Source of the DNA: Agromyces sp. Leaf222
Lineage (GTDB): Bacteria; Actinomycetota; Actinomycetes; Actinomycetales; Microbacteriaceae
Direction of reading: 5' to 3'
NCBI RefSeq assembly: GCF_001421565.1
Contig: NZ_LMKQ01000001.1
Span: 1,673,651-1,737,650 of the forward strand
Length of the DNA: 64,000 nt
The position numbers were made by a program, and so were the translations under genes. Of the stretch, positions 49,481 through 58,086 are shown piece after piece. The notes under the pieces are model-generated. The model was not told the origin of the DNA, ran no database searches, and was given only the letters and a program-made list of their open reading frames with translations. The first letter of the stretch is position 1. Every line of letters starts with the position of its first letter.

Positions 49481-50378
49481 CGCGCATCGCGTCGAGGTCG
49501 TCCTGCCTCGCGTCGGCGTCGTCGTGCTCACCATGGGCAAGCGGCCCGACGACCTCGCGCGCGGCATCCGGAGCGTGCTCGACCAGCGCGACGTCGAGGT
49601 CGACGTCGTGTGCGTCGGCAACGGCTGGGACCCGGCCACCGCGCACCCGGCGCTGCCCGACGGCGTCAAGACCCTGCACCTGCCCGAGAACCTCGGCATC
49701 CCCGCGGGGCGCAACGCGGGCGTGCCCGAGGTCGAGGGCGACACGCTCTTCTTCCTCGACGACGACGCGTTCCTGCCGAGCACCGGCTTCCTGAGCGACG
49801 GATGCCGCATGCTCGCCGAGCGACCCGAGCTCGGCCTCATCCAGCCGCGCGTCGTCGACCCCACCGGGCTCGCGTCGCCGCGTCGATGGATCCCGCGCAT
49901 CCGCAAGGGAGACCCCGCGCACTCCTCTCCCGTGTTCTCGTGCTGGGAGGGCGCGGTGCTCATGCCCCGTCGCGTGTTCGACGCCGCCCGTGGCTGGGCC
50001 GACCCCTTCTTCTACGCGCACGAGGGCATCGAGCTCGCGTGGCGGGTCTGGGACACCGGGCACGTCGCCTGGTACGCGGGCGACCTCGAGGCCGCTCACC
50101 CGGTCATCGATCCGGCGCGTCACGCCTACTACTACCGGCTCAACGCCCGCAATCGCGTGTGGCTCGCTCGGCGCAACCTCCCGCTCGTGCTCGTGCCGTT
50201 CTACGTCGGATCATGGACCGCCATCCAGGTGCTGCGGTGGGCCAGGCAGCCGGCGGCCCTGAAGGCGTGGTTCGGCGGCTGGCGGGCCGGCTGGCGCGAG
50301 AACCCGGGGGAGCGCCGTCCGATGCGCTGGCGCACGGTGTGGCGCATGACCCTCGCCGGGCGTCCTCCCGTCGTCTGA
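49467..50378 (+). CDS. family 2 glycosyltransferase (rhamnosyl/galactofuranosyl-like)
   Basis: The protein has 303 residues from the GTG at 49467, overlapping the preceding gene by 14 bases. VGVVVLTMGKRPDDLARGIRS, NLGIPAGRNAGVPEVEGDTLFFLDDDAFLP (DDD) and FFYAHEGIELAWRVWD (ED) are the donor, metal and acceptor motifs of GT2 transferases. It is probably a sugar transferase for the same wall polymer. Confidence 0.88.
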   Translation: MSVPDAHRVEVVLPRVGVVVLTMGKRPDDLARGIRSVLDQRDVEVDVVCVGNGWDPATAHPALPDGVKTLHLPENLGIPAGRNAGVPEVEGDTLFFLDDDAFLPSTGFLSDGCRMLAERPELGLIQPRVVDPTGLASPRRWIPRIRKGDPAHSSPVFSCWEGAVLMPRRVFDAARGWADPFFYAHEGIELAWRVWDTGHVAWYAGDLEAAHPVIDPARHAYYYRLNARNRVWLARRNLPLVLVPFYVGSWTAIQVLRWARQPAALKAWFGGWRAGWRENPGERRPMRWRTVWRMTLAGRPPVV

Positions 50379-50486
50379 ATCGTCGGCCGAGCTGCCGTCG
50401 GCCGAGCGGCCGTCGGCGCGGGTAACGATCGGCTCTCGGTCGCGGAACGGGCGGCCGTCTGCGGCATCCGATCAGGCGCGCCTCGC

Positions 50487-50492
50487 TACCCT
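50487..50492 (+). promoter_or_regulatory. -10 TACCCT, six bases before GTG of the polyglycerophosphate-type transferase
   Basis: TACCCT, TGCCGA, GTG at 50499. It is a separate leaderless start inside the locus. Confidence 0.5.
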
Positions 50493-50498
50493 TGCCGA

Positions 50499-51794
50499 GT
50501 GGGATTGAGAAGAGATGCGCGCCGCGCCGTCAAGCTGGCCAAGGAGATCATCTGGTCGCGACGGGCGCAGCGGTCACTCGGCACGAAGCTCAAGGAGCAG
50601 CCGCCGCTCGAACCGCACCGGTTCAGGGTCGGCGTGTACTTCGCCGACGGCCAGGTCAACCTCTATCAGCTGCGTCAGTGGTACGCCCCCCTCGCCGAGC
50701 TCGCGGAGCGGCACCCCGTGCTGCTGCTCAGCCGTGCCTCGGGCGCCGCGCTGAAGCTGCTCGACGAGTCTCCGCTGCCGGTGGCCTACGTGCGTCGCGT
50801 CGCCGACCTCGAGCGGGTCGTGCACGAGCAGGACCTGCACGTGATCTTCTACGTCAACCAGAACGCCAAGAACTTCCAGATGATGCGGTACGGCCGCCGC
50901 TGGCACGTGTTCATCAACCACGGCGAGTCCGACAAGATGTACATGACGACGAACCAGTTCAAGGCCTACGACTACGCGCTGATCGCGGGCGATGCGGCCA
51001 GGGCCCGCCTCGACAAGGTGCTCTGGGACTACGACTTCGACAAGCGGGCGATCCCGATCGGGCGTCCGCAGGCCGACCACTACCTCGACGGCACCGAGCT
51101 GCCGTACACGCCCGACGGGCGCGAGGTCGTGCTGTACGCGCCCACCTGGGAGGGCGACCGCGACGCCGCGGCCTACGGGTCGGTCGCCACGCACGGCGTG
51201 AACCTCGTGAAGGGCCTCATCGCGACGGGCCGCCATCGGGTGATCTACCGCCCGCATCCGCGCTCGGGCGTCGTCGACCCCGCCTACGGCGCCGCGAACC
51301 AGCAGATCATCCAGGCGCTCGCGACGGCCAACGCGGCCGATCCGTCGGCGAAGCACTTCTACGACCACGGGCCGAAGCTCGGCTGGCAGCTCGCGGCGGC
51401 CGACGTCGCGATCGTCGACATCTCGGCGATGGTCTACGACCGGCTCGCCGCCGGCAAGCCGCTGCTGATCACCCGCCCGGCGAACCCGGCGGCGCAGATC
51501 GACACGAGCGGCTACCTGCAGGCCTGCGAATGGCTCTTCGCGACCGATCCCGCGGCGCTCGTCACGCGCGTCGACGAGGTCGCGCACGACGCGGCCGCAC
51601 TCGAGCGCCTCGGGTTCTGGGTCGAACGCTACTTCGGCGACACGACGCCCGGCGTCACGACCGAGCGGTTCCATGCCGCGGTCGACCACCTCATGGCCGA
51701 ATGGGAGCGCTTCGCCGCGATCCACGCCGCCGACGGCGAGATCGACGAGCACGACGAAGAGGCCGACGACGACGAGGTCGAGCCGCTCGGCTGA
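50499..51794 (+). CDS. CDP-glycerol glycerophosphotransferase family protein (TagB/TagF-like)
   Basis: The protein has 431 residues. HVFINHGESDKMYMTTNQFKAYDY, VLYAPTWEGDRDAAAYGS, RHRVIYRPHPRSG and DVAIVDISAMVYDRLAAGKPLLI are the conserved blocks of the CDP-glycerol:poly(glycerophosphate) family, including the His of the HG and RPHP motifs. It adds polyol-phosphate units from CDP-polyols to a teichoic-acid-like chain at the inner membrane face. The C-terminal tail is strongly acidic (DEHDEEADDDEVE). No TM helix is present, as usual. Confidence 0.88.
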   Translation: MGLRRDARRAVKLAKEIIWSRRAQRSLGTKLKEQPPLEPHRFRVGVYFADGQVNLYQLRQWYAPLAELAERHPVLLLSRASGAALKLLDESPLPVAYVRRVADLERVVHEQDLHVIFYVNQNAKNFQMMRYGRRWHVFINHGESDKMYMTTNQFKAYDYALIAGDAARARLDKVLWDYDFDKRAIPIGRPQADHYLDGTELPYTPDGREVVLYAPTWEGDRDAAAYGSVATHGVNLVKGLIATGRHRVIYRPHPRSGVVDPAYGAANQQIIQALATANAADPSAKHFYDHGPKLGWQLAAADVAIVDISAMVYDRLAAGKPLLITRPANPAAQIDTSGYLQACEWLFATDPAALVTRVDEVAHDAAALERLGFWVERYFGDTTPGVTTERFHAAVDHLMAEWERFAAIHAADGEIDEHDEEADDDEVEPLG

Positions 51795-51807
51795 CCTGGG
51801 CCAGCGG

Positions 51808-52815
51808 TCAGCGGTCGGCGGTCGGCGGGCTCGACTCGGTCGGCTCGATGCCGGGTTCGGCTTCGAGGGCGGAAGCCGCGGCATCCGCCGTCTCGTCGGG
51901 CTTGGCCTCGCGGCGGGTGAGGCGCGCGGTGGCCGTGCGGATGCCGCGGCTCGTCGCCGTGGCCGCGGCGCCGACCGAGAGGCCGACCCGTGCGAGCCGG
52001 GCGCCGGTCGCCTGCAGCAGCGGCGTCGACTCGGAGGGCTCGAGCACGAGCGGCAGCCGGGCGGGCGCCTGGCCGAACGCGAGCCTGGACTGCTGCAGCA
52101 CCTTGCGGCCGAGCAGGTGGTTGCCGGTGCCGCCGATGGCCGCGCCGATGCCGAACGGCAACGCCTTGCCGATGATGCCGGCGCCGCCCTTGACGGCGAA
52201 CTGCTTGATGAAGGTGGCGCGGAGGCGGTCGACGACGGGGCCCATGAGCGCGCGGGGGAGTCCGTTCGTGATGAGCTCGCCCCAGTACGCGTCGCGGGCG
52301 ATGCCCTTGCCGCCCGCCTGACCCGCGAACTGGCGCACGAGGTCGACACCCTCGCGGCCGAGCATGAGGGTCATCACGAGTGCGCGGGCGCGATCGGGGT
52401 TGTCGATGGCGATGCCGTGCACCTCGGCGACGGACTGCGCGAACAGCGCGGTCGCCTCGAGGAACCCGGCGGTCTCGAGGCCCGACAGCGCGAGCGTCAC
52501 GCCCGTGCCGATGCCGGGGATCACGGCGGTCGCACCGACCGCGGCCCCGCCCGTCGTCACGGCGGCGAGGTAGCGCCGCTCGAGCATGCGCACGAGTTGC
52601 TCGGGGGTCGCGAGCGGGGCGCGGCGACGGATGCTGCGGATGTGCGCGACGACCACGGGCCGCTGGATCGAGAGCACGAGGTCGATGCCGCGATCGACGC
52701 CCGACGGCTGGTCGGAGACGCGGGTCTCCCCGGGCTGCGCGCCGTCGCGTTCGGCGTTCGGCTCGGACGGCATGGAGCCGTCCATCGAGGAGATGTCGTA
52801 CACGCGTTCGGGCAT
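51808..52815 (-). CDS. EcsC-like / uncharacterised helical protein
   Basis: The protein has 335 residues. The central part (AVTTGGAAVGATAVIPGIGTGVTLALSGLETAGFLEAT, then ALFAQSVAEVHGI, RALVMTLMLGREGVDLV) is hydrophobic-helical and similar in style to EcsC-family proteins. The ends are charged and low-complexity. Function unknown. TATCAT-N6-ATG on the minus strand fixes the start at 52815. It sits between the transferase and the exporter genes, in the exporter's orientation. Confidence 0.65.
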   Translation of the reverse strand: MPERVYDISSMDGSMPSEPNAERDGAQPGETRVSDQPSGVDRGIDLVLSIQRPVVVAHIRSIRRRAPLATPEQLVRMLERRYLAAVTTGGAAVGATAVIPGIGTGVTLALSGLETAGFLEATALFAQSVAEVHGIAIDNPDRARALVMTLMLGREGVDLVRQFAGQAGGKGIARDAYWGELITNGLPRALMGPVVDRLRATFIKQFAVKGGAGIIGKALPFGIGAAIGGTGNHLLGRKVLQQSRLAFGQAPARLPLVLEPSESTPLLQATGARLARVGLSVGAAATATSRGIRTATARLTRREAKPDETADAAASALEAEPGIEPTESSPPTADR

Positions 52816-52821
52816 GCGGCG

Positions 52822-52827
52822 ATGATA
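52822..52827 (-). promoter_or_regulatory. -10 TATCAT, six bases before ATG
   Basis: The minus strand reads TATCAT, CGCCGC, ATG at 52815. Confidence 0.55.
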
Positions 52828-52890
52828 CGTGAGCGCGCTGGGGCGGCGCCGGGGGTTGCGCGGATGCCGCGAGTCAGGCAGGACGCCGGT

Positions 52891-53664
52891 TCAGGTCGTG
52901 CCGTACTCGGCGTTGTACCGGTCGAGCACGTCGCCGATCGGGCCGTCGAGCTGCAGCGCACCGCCGTCGAGGTAGAGGCCGCGGGTGCAGAACCGGCGGA
53001 GGTCGCGTTCGTTGTGCGACACGAAGAACATCGTGCGGCCGCCCGCGAGCAGCTCCTCGATGCGGGCGTAGCACTTCTCGCGGAACGCCTTGTCGCCGAC
53101 GGCGAGTACCTCGTCGACGAGCAGGATCGGCTCCTCGAGCTGCGCGATGACGGCGAACGCGATGCGCACCTTCATGCCGCTCGAGAGGTGCTTGTACGGC
53201 GTGTCGAGAAAGGCGCCGACGCCCGAGAAGTCGACGACCTCGTCGAACTTCTCGTCGATCTGCGGCCGCGTCATGCCGTGCAGACCGGCGGTCAGGTACA
53301 CGTTGTCGCGCACGGTGAGGTCGTCGACGAAGCCGCCGGTGATCTCGATGAGCGGGGCGACGCCCCCGGTGACCTCGACGGTGCCCTCGTCGGCGATCAT
53401 CACGCCGGCCACGAGCTTCAGCAGGGTCGACTTGCCCTGGCCGTTGCGGCCGACGACCCCGATCGCCTCGCCGGGGCGCACCGTGATCGACACGTCGCGC
53501 AGCGCCCAGAACTCGTCGGGGCGGGTGCGGCGGCGGCGGCCCGCGAGCAGGTCCTTGAACGAGCGCCGGCCGCGCCGATTGCGGCGGAACCGGATGCCGA
53601 GGCCCTCGGTTCGGATCGCGTACGGCTCGTCGTGCGCGAGCGCGGTGGCAGTGGCATCCGTCAT
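52891..53664 (-). CDS. polysaccharide/teichoic-acid exporter ATPase (TagH/Wzt-like)
   Basis: The protein has 257 residues. IGVVGRNGQGKSTLLKLVAG is Walker A, HLSSGMKVRIAFA the signature (SSGM), EEPILLVDEVLAVGD Walker B with DE-VLAVGD, typical of Wzt/TagH, and VSHNERDL the His switch. It lacks the C-terminal cargo-binding domain of Wzt. Its ATG shares one base with the permease stop, so both are co-translated. It energises export of the wall polymer. Confidence 0.92.
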   Translation of the reverse strand: MTDATATALAHDEPYAIRTEGLGIRFRRNRRGRRSFKDLLAGRRRRTRPDEFWALRDVSITVRPGEAIGVVGRNGQGKSTLLKLVAGVMIADEGTVEVTGGVAPLIEITGGFVDDLTVRDNVYLTAGLHGMTRPQIDEKFDEVVDFSGVGAFLDTPYKHLSSGMKVRIAFAVIAQLEEPILLVDEVLAVGDKAFREKCYARIEELLAGGRTMFFVSHNERDLRRFCTRGLYLDGGALQLDGPIGDVLDRYNAEYGTT

Positions 53665-54479
53665 CAGATCTCCTTCAGCACCTGGCGAACGCTGCCGCGG
53701 AACACGAGCAGGCCCACCGCGAGGATCGCGCCCGACATGAGTGCGGCGATGACGACGTCGAACCAGTCGAGCTCCTGCGGGAAGAACGCCGAGCGGTACA
53801 GGCCGAAGATGCCGGACAGCGGATTGAACGCGGCCCACACGTGCAGCTGGCTCGGCAGGTCGGCGACGCCGTAGATGATCGGCGACGCGTAGAACAGGAA
53901 GCGGAGGGCGAGCTTGACGGCGCGCTCGAGGTCGCGGAAGAAGACGACGAGCGGCGCGACGATGAGGGCGACGCCCGCCGTGAGCACGGCCTGGATGGCG
54001 ATCGCGAGCGGGAACAGCAGCAGGTTCCACGTCACCGGCGCGTGGAACACGATCGCGAAGAGCGCGAGCACCGGCAGGGCGAGCAGGAACTCGATGCCCT
54101 TCGAGAGCACGATGCGGTTCACCCAGATCGTGCGCGGGATCATCGTGGACCGCACGAGCTTCGCGTCTTTCAGGAACGCCCGCGTCGAGTCGGAGATCGC
54201 GCCGTTGAACCACATCCACGGCAGCAGCGCCGACAGCAGGAACACGATGTACGGGTCGGTGCCGACGCCCTTGTCGAAGACCTGGGTGAACACGAACCAG
54301 TAGATGCCGGCCATCACGAGCGGGTCGAGCACCGACCACACGTAGCCGAGGGCCGACGTGGAGTAGCGCACCTTGAGGTCGCGGGTGGTGAGCAGCCAGA
54401 GGGAGTGCCGATAGCGGGACCACCGGGTGCGCTGCAGCGGGTGGGCGTCGCCGTACGCGACCGAGGTGGTGCTCATCAC
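53664..54479 (-). CDS. ABC-2 type polysaccharide exporter permease (TagG/Wzm-like)
   Basis: The protein has 271 residues. The N-terminus RYRHSLWLLTTRDLKVRYSTSALGYVWSVLDPLVMAGIYWFVF is characteristic of TagG/Wzm proteins. Five to six further helices follow, ending GSVRQVLKEI. The GTG at 54479, directly before an ATG, is favoured by the TACGAT-N6 spacing. It pairs with the ATPase immediately downstream. Confidence 0.92.
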   Translation of the reverse strand: MMSTTSVAYGDAHPLQRTRWSRYRHSLWLLTTRDLKVRYSTSALGYVWSVLDPLVMAGIYWFVFTQVFDKGVGTDPYIVFLLSALLPWMWFNGAISDSTRAFLKDAKLVRSTMIPRTIWVNRIVLSKGIEFLLALPVLALFAIVFHAPVTWNLLLFPLAIAIQAVLTAGVALIVAPLVVFFRDLERAVKLALRFLFYASPIIYGVADLPSQLHVWAAFNPLSGIFGLYRSAFFPQELDWFDVVIAALMSGAILAVGLLVFRGSVRQVLKEI

Positions 54480-54485
54480 GATCTC

Positions 54486-54491
54486 ATCGTA
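54486..54491 (-). promoter_or_regulatory. -10 TACGAT, six bases before GTG of the exporter permease
   Basis: The minus strand reads TACGAT, GAGATC, GTG, ATG. A divergent TAGATT (54502-54507) faces the next gene. Confidence 0.5.
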
Positions 54492-54551
54492 GATGCCCGG
54501 CGACGGTAGATTTGGAGCGGCGCCGTCTGCGGCGCCCCTGAGAGGAGCGTC

Positions 54552-55100
54552 GTGCGGCGTACAACCACCCGTGTCCTGCTGAGCTGCGCGGCGATCGGCG
54601 TCGGCGGCGGGCTCGTCGCCGGGGCGTCCGGCTACCTCGCCGCGGCGTTCGCGGCCTTCGGCCCGCTGTTCTACGGCATCACGGTCGGCGCCCACTTCCT
54701 GCCCAGCATCGTCGCGCTGGCACTGCTCAAACGGCCAGGCACCGCGGTGCTCGCCGGCGTGATCGCGGGGCTCGTGGGCGCCGTCTTCGCGCCGTGGTGG
54801 ATCGGCCGGTTCGTCGGCACCGGGCTGCTCGTCGGCGCGCTCATCGAGGTGCCGTTCCTCATCACGCGCTACCGGCGCTGGAGTCCGTGGATGTTCTACA
54901 TCGCCGCGGTGTTCTCGGGCGTCGTGCTCGCGATCGGTGTCTTCATCGGCCTCGGCGCCGAGCACTACACCGTGTGGGCGTGGGCGATCGCCCTGCCGCT
55001 CTGGGTGCTGAGTCCCGTCGCGTTCACGTGGATCGGCCGACTCATCGCGGCGAGGCTCGCACGGGCCGGCGTCGCGCAGTCGGCCGGCGAGACGCCGTAG
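54552..55100 (+). CDS. ECF transporter S component-like membrane protein
   Basis: The protein has 182 residues from the GTG at 54552, with GAGAGGAG six bases upstream. Five or six TM helices (AAIGVGGGLVAGASGYLAA, ITVGAHFLPSIVALALL, VLAGVIAGLVGAVFA, FYIAAVFSGVVLAIGVFIGL, WVLSPVAFTWIGRLIAARL) resemble YkoE/ThiW-type S components, which bind thiamine precursors. No EcfA/EcfT partner genes are nearby, so the substrate is a guess. Confidence 0.6.
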   Translation: MRRTTTRVLLSCAAIGVGGGLVAGASGYLAAAFAAFGPLFYGITVGAHFLPSIVALALLKRPGTAVLAGVIAGLVGAVFAPWWIGRFVGTGLLVGALIEVPFLITRYRRWSPWMFYIAAVFSGVVLAIGVFIGLGAEHYTVWAWAIALPLWVLSPVAFTWIGRLIAARLARAGVAQSAGETP

Positions 55101-55120
55101 CCGAGCGCGCCAGAGATGCG

Positions 55121-55149
55121 AAGAGCGGATGCCGGTGGCATCCGCTCTT
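55121..55149. terminator. bidirectional hairpin built from CGGATGCC/GGCATCCG
   Basis: Perfect 13-bp arms (55121-55133 and 55137-55149) surround GGT, between convergent genes. With 2940-2973 it is the second terminator made of the over-represented oligomer in inverted orientation. Confidence 0.75.
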
Positions 55150-55200
55150 CACTGCTGTGTCGAACTGCATCGTCGGCGTCGTGCGAACGCCGACATGCGA

Positions 55201-55893
55201 TCACACGAAGTGGTTCGCCCGCTCGAGGTCTTCGGCGAAATCGATCTCGACCGCGTAGAGGTCGGTGATGTCCATCGGCTCGACGAGCAGGCCGTTCTTC
55301 TCGATGGCGAGCTCGAGGCCGCGCTCGAAGTAGTCCTGGTCGCCCACGCGGCGCAGGTGCGCGAGGAACGTGGCCTTGTCGCGGCTCGAGATGTAGTTGA
55401 TGCCGACTGCCTCGCCGAGTCCGCCCTTGACGGTCTTCGAGAGCTCCTTCACGTAGCCCTCGGCGCTGATCGTGTACTTCACCTCTTCGTCGGAGACCTT
55501 GGCGTGGTTCACCGTGACGAACGACTGGTCGCGGGCGATGTACGGCAGTGCGCGGTCGAGGATGCGCGGGTCGAAGACGACGTCGCCGTTCATCCAGAGC
55601 ACGCCGCCGGCCTGCGAGGCCGCGAGGGCGCGCATGAGCGACTTCGACGTGTTCGTCTGGTCGTACTCCTCGTTGTAGACGAAGGACGCCTGCGGGAACG
55701 CCTCGATGATGTGCTCGAGCTTGTAGCCGACGACGATCGTCACATCGGTGCCCGCGCCGAACGCGTGCTCGATGTTGTCGAACTGCTGGCGCATGATGGT
55801 GCGGCCGTCGCTGAGCTCGGTGAGCGGCTTGGGGAGGGAACGCCCGAGCCGGCTCCCCATGCCGGCCGCGAGAATCACGATCTGGGTGGTCAT
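55201..55893 (-). CDS. phosphocholine-type cytidylyltransferase (LicC-like nucleotidyltransferase)
   Basis: The protein has 230 residues. VILAAGMGSRLGRSLPKPLTEL is the nucleotide-binding GxGxRxxxxPKP signature; VYNEEYDQTNTSKSLMRAL, VLWMNGDVVFDPRI and the terminal AVEIDFAEDLERANHF match phosphocholine cytidylyltransferase-like proteins. It would make a CDP-alcohol for the CDP-alcohol transferase and teichoic-type transferase of this locus. Choline is not proven; other phospho-alcohols are possible. GAAGGAG lies close to the ATG. The upstream ~120 bases are unusually AT-rich for this window. Confidence 0.85.
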   Translation of the reverse strand: MTTQIVILAAGMGSRLGRSLPKPLTELSDGRTIMRQQFDNIEHAFGAGTDVTIVVGYKLEHIIEAFPQASFVYNEEYDQTNTSKSLMRALAASQAGGVLWMNGDVVFDPRILDRALPYIARDQSFVTVNHAKVSDEEVKYTISAEGYVKELSKTVKGGLGEAVGINYISSRDKATFLAHLRRVGDQDYFERGLELAIEKNGLLVEPMDITDLYAVEIDFAEDLERANHFV

Positions 55894-56130
55894 TGCTGCT
55901 CCTTCGAGAGTCGGATGCCGCGGCCTCGGTGTCGAGATTTAACACGCAGTTCATCCGGAAGATCTGTTGAAGACACACCTTTATGCCGTGATCAGCGTAG
56001 CGGGCGCCGATAACGGTTGGCTGAATGATCTCACGCTTCGTAGCGCGATCGTGATGCGGCGCACAGGAGATCCACAGCGTGCCCGGCCGGTGAGAGCGTC
56101 GTACACGCGCGCCGGACCGCCAGGCGTTGA

Positions 56131-56136
56131 TAGGTT
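56131..56136 (+). promoter_or_regulatory. -10 TAGGTT, six bases before GTG of the ABC ATPase
   Basis: TAGGTT, TGCGTG, GTG at 56143. An adjacent GTG at 56140 lies in the spacer. Confidence 0.55.
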
Positions 56137-56142
56137 TGCGTG

Positions 56143-58086
56143 GTGACTTCTGTTTCGCGCTCCGAATACGACGACGAAGCTCCCGAAGGCACGGGCACGG
56201 GGGTGTCTGCCGACCGGGGGCCATCCGACGAGCGCGCCGCGGGCGACGGCGCCACCGAGCCCGCCCGGGCGGCGGCGCCGAAGCGCGCGCCGGCCAGGAG
56301 AACGGCCGCTGCATCGGCCAAGAGCGCTCCTGCCGACGGCCCCGAAGCCGAGGGCGCTCCAGCGAAGACCACGCCCGCGAAGCGGGCGGCGAGCAAGGGC
56401 ACGCCTGCCAAGGCGCCGGCCGCGAAGACGACCGCTGCGAAGGCGCCGGCCGCTGCCGCGAAGACCACGGCTGCGAAGACCACGGCTGCGAAGTCGACCG
56501 CCGCGAAGGCCGCAGCCGCGAAGAGCGCCGCAGCGAAGGCGGCCTCGGGCGAGGCCGAAGAGAGCGGCGTCGAGTCGGCTGGTTCGAAGCGCACCGCGGC
56601 GTCGCGGGCTGCTTCGGCCGGTGCCGCCTCGGCGCGCACGGATGCCGCGAAGTCCGCGCGCACTGCGCGCACCGCGGCGAAGACCGAGGCTCCCACCGCT
56701 CGCTCCAGGGCCGCATCCGCGGCGGCGAAGCAGCGGCAGACGCAGCGCGTCGCGGCGGCGATGACGACCGAGACCACCGCCGCCGAACGCACCCCGCGCA
56801 AGACCGTCGACGAGGTGCTGCCGGTCGAGTTCGCGCCCGTCATCGTCACGCCGGTCGTGGAGGCCGCCCCCGTCGACGAGGCCGCCCCCGTCGTGGAGGT
56901 GGCGCCGATCGCGGAGGCCGCTCCCGTCGTCGTCGCGCCGTCAGCCGACGTCGCACCCGAGCCCGAGCCCGAGCCCGAGCCCGCCCCCGAGCCCGAGTCC
57001 GTCGTCGATGCGCCGGCCGAGGTGGCGCCGATCGTCGCTGCCGCTGCCGCAGCTGCAGTCGTTGCGGAAGCACCGGTTGCGGAAGCACCGGTTGCGGAAG
57101 CGCCGGTCGAGGAAGCGCCGGTCGAGGCCGAAGCCGAAGCGGTCGCGGAGACCCCGGTCGAGCTCGCGCCGGACGAGGCCGTGCCCGTCGTCGAGACGGC
57201 CGACACCGACACCGACACCGTCGGCGAGACGGCGGTCGCCGTCGCGGTCATCGCTGCGCCGACCAAGGCCACGCCGCGCAAGAAGCGCACGCTCCGGGTG
57301 GCGAGGTCGGCACCGCCCGCCGACGCACCCCGCGTGCTCGCGGTCGACGGCCTCGTCAAGCACTTCGGCGGCAACACCGCGGTCGACCACATCTCGCTCG
57401 ACGTGCGCGCCGGGTCGTTCTACGGCATCGTCGGACCGAACGGCGCAGGCAAGACCACGACGCTCTCGATGATCACCGGCCTGCTGCGCCCCGACGAGGG
57501 CACCGTGCACATCAACGACATCGACGCATGGGCCGACCCGCTGGCGGCGAAGCGCGCCACCGGCGTGCTGCCCGATCGGCTGCGCCTCTTCGACCGGCTC
57601 ACGGGCGGGCAGCTGCTCTCGTACTCCGGTTCCCTGCGCGGCCTCGACAACCGCACGGTGCGCGAGCGCAGCGCCGACCTCATCGCGGCCTTCGGGCTCG
57701 ACGATGCGATCGACCGCCTCGTCGCCGACTACTCCGCGGGCATGACGAAGAAGATCGCGCTCGCCTGCGCCATGATCCACGCGCCGCGCCTGCTCGTGCT
57801 CGACGAGCCGTTCGAGTCGGTCGACCCGGTCTCGGCGGCGAACCTCACCGACATCCTCGAGCGCTACGTCGCGGGCGGCGGCACGGTCGTGCTCTCGAGC
57901 CACGGCATGGACCTCATCGAGCGGGTGTGCGACTCGGCGGCGATCATCGTCGGCGGGCGCGTCCTGGCATCCGGAACCCTCGACGAGGTGCGCGCCGGGC
58001 AGACGCTCGAGGACCGATTCGTCGAACTCGCCGGTGGGCGCCAGGCAGCGGAGGGCATGGAGTGGTTGCACAGTTTCTCCGACTGA
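56143..58086 (+). CDS. ABC transporter ATPase with a ~390-residue disordered N-terminal extension
   Basis: The protein has 647 residues. Residues ~30-215 are Ala/Lys/Thr-rich with histone-H1-like repeats (AKTTAAK, AKSTAAK). Residues ~220-385 are Ala/Pro/Val/Glu-rich and acidic (PEPEPEPEPAPEPE, VAEAP repeats). The ATPase follows: GIVGPNGAGKTTTLSM (Walker A), VADYSAGMTKKIALACAM (signature, SAGM), RLLVLDEPFESVDP (Walker B) and SSHGMDLIERV (His switch). The order basic then acidic then enzyme is unusual for an ABC ATPase. Alternative starts inside the tail are possible. The permease gene overlaps its last 25 bases. Confidence 0.85.
   Translation: MTSVSRSEYDDEAPEGTGTGVSADRGPSDERAAGDGATEPARAAAPKRAPARRTAAASAKSAPADGPEAEGAPAKTTPAKRAASKGTPAKAPAAKTTAAKAPAAAAKTTAAKTTAAKSTAAKAAAAKSAAAKAASGEAEESGVESAGSKRTAASRAASAGAASARTDAAKSARTARTAAKTEAPTARSRAASAAAKQRQTQRVAAAMTTETTAAERTPRKTVDEVLPVEFAPVIVTPVVEAAPVDEAAPVVEVAPIAEAAPVVVAPSADVAPEPEPEPEPAPEPESVVDAPAEVAPIVAAAAAAAVVAEAPVAEAPVAEAPVEEAPVEAEAEAVAETPVELAPDEAVPVVETADTDTDTVGETAVAVAVIAAPTKATPRKKRTLRVARSAPPADAPRVLAVDGLVKHFGGNTAVDHISLDVRAGSFYGIVGPNGAGKTTTLSMITGLLRPDEGTVHINDIDAWADPLAAKRATGVLPDRLRLFDRLTGGQLLSYSGSLRGLDNRTVRERSADLIAAFGLDDAIDRLVADYSAGMTKKIALACAMIHAPRLLVLDEPFESVDPVSAANLTDILERYVAGGGTVVLSSHGMDLIERVCDSAAIIVGGRVLASGTLDEVRAGQTLEDRFVELAGGRQAAEGMEWLHSFSD
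56455..56545 (+). repeat. 15-bp-period coding repeat (A-K-x-x-A units)
   Basis: Six to seven degenerate units such as GAAGACCACGGCTGC encode AKTTA, AKTTA, AKSTA, AKAAA, AKSAA, AKAAS in the N-terminal extension of the ABC ATPase. Copy number may vary between strains. Confidence 0.7.
57061..57120 (+). repeat. 15-bp tandem repeat, four units
   Basis: The units GTTGCGGAAGCACCG (twice, identical), GTTGCGGAAGCGCCG and GTCGAGGAAGCGCCG encode VAEAP, VAEAP, VAEAP, VEEAP in the acidic part of the extension. Confidence 0.85.

Noticed and set aside
54500..54560. TPP riboswitch before the ECF S-component-like gene (CTGAGAGGAG)
   Set aside because: CTGAGA is present, but the rest of the THI box is absent and the distance to the start is too short.
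57061..57120. CRISPR-like array
   Set aside because: The 15-bp units are directly adjacent without spacers and code in frame for VAEAP. They are a coding tandem repeat. No CRISPR array or cas gene was seen in the window.
56031..57392. 453-codon minus-strand frame rich in Thr/Ser/Ala opposite the ABC ATPase head
   Set aside because: It is the complement of the A-K and E-A-P repeats. It has no start signal and no recognisable domain.
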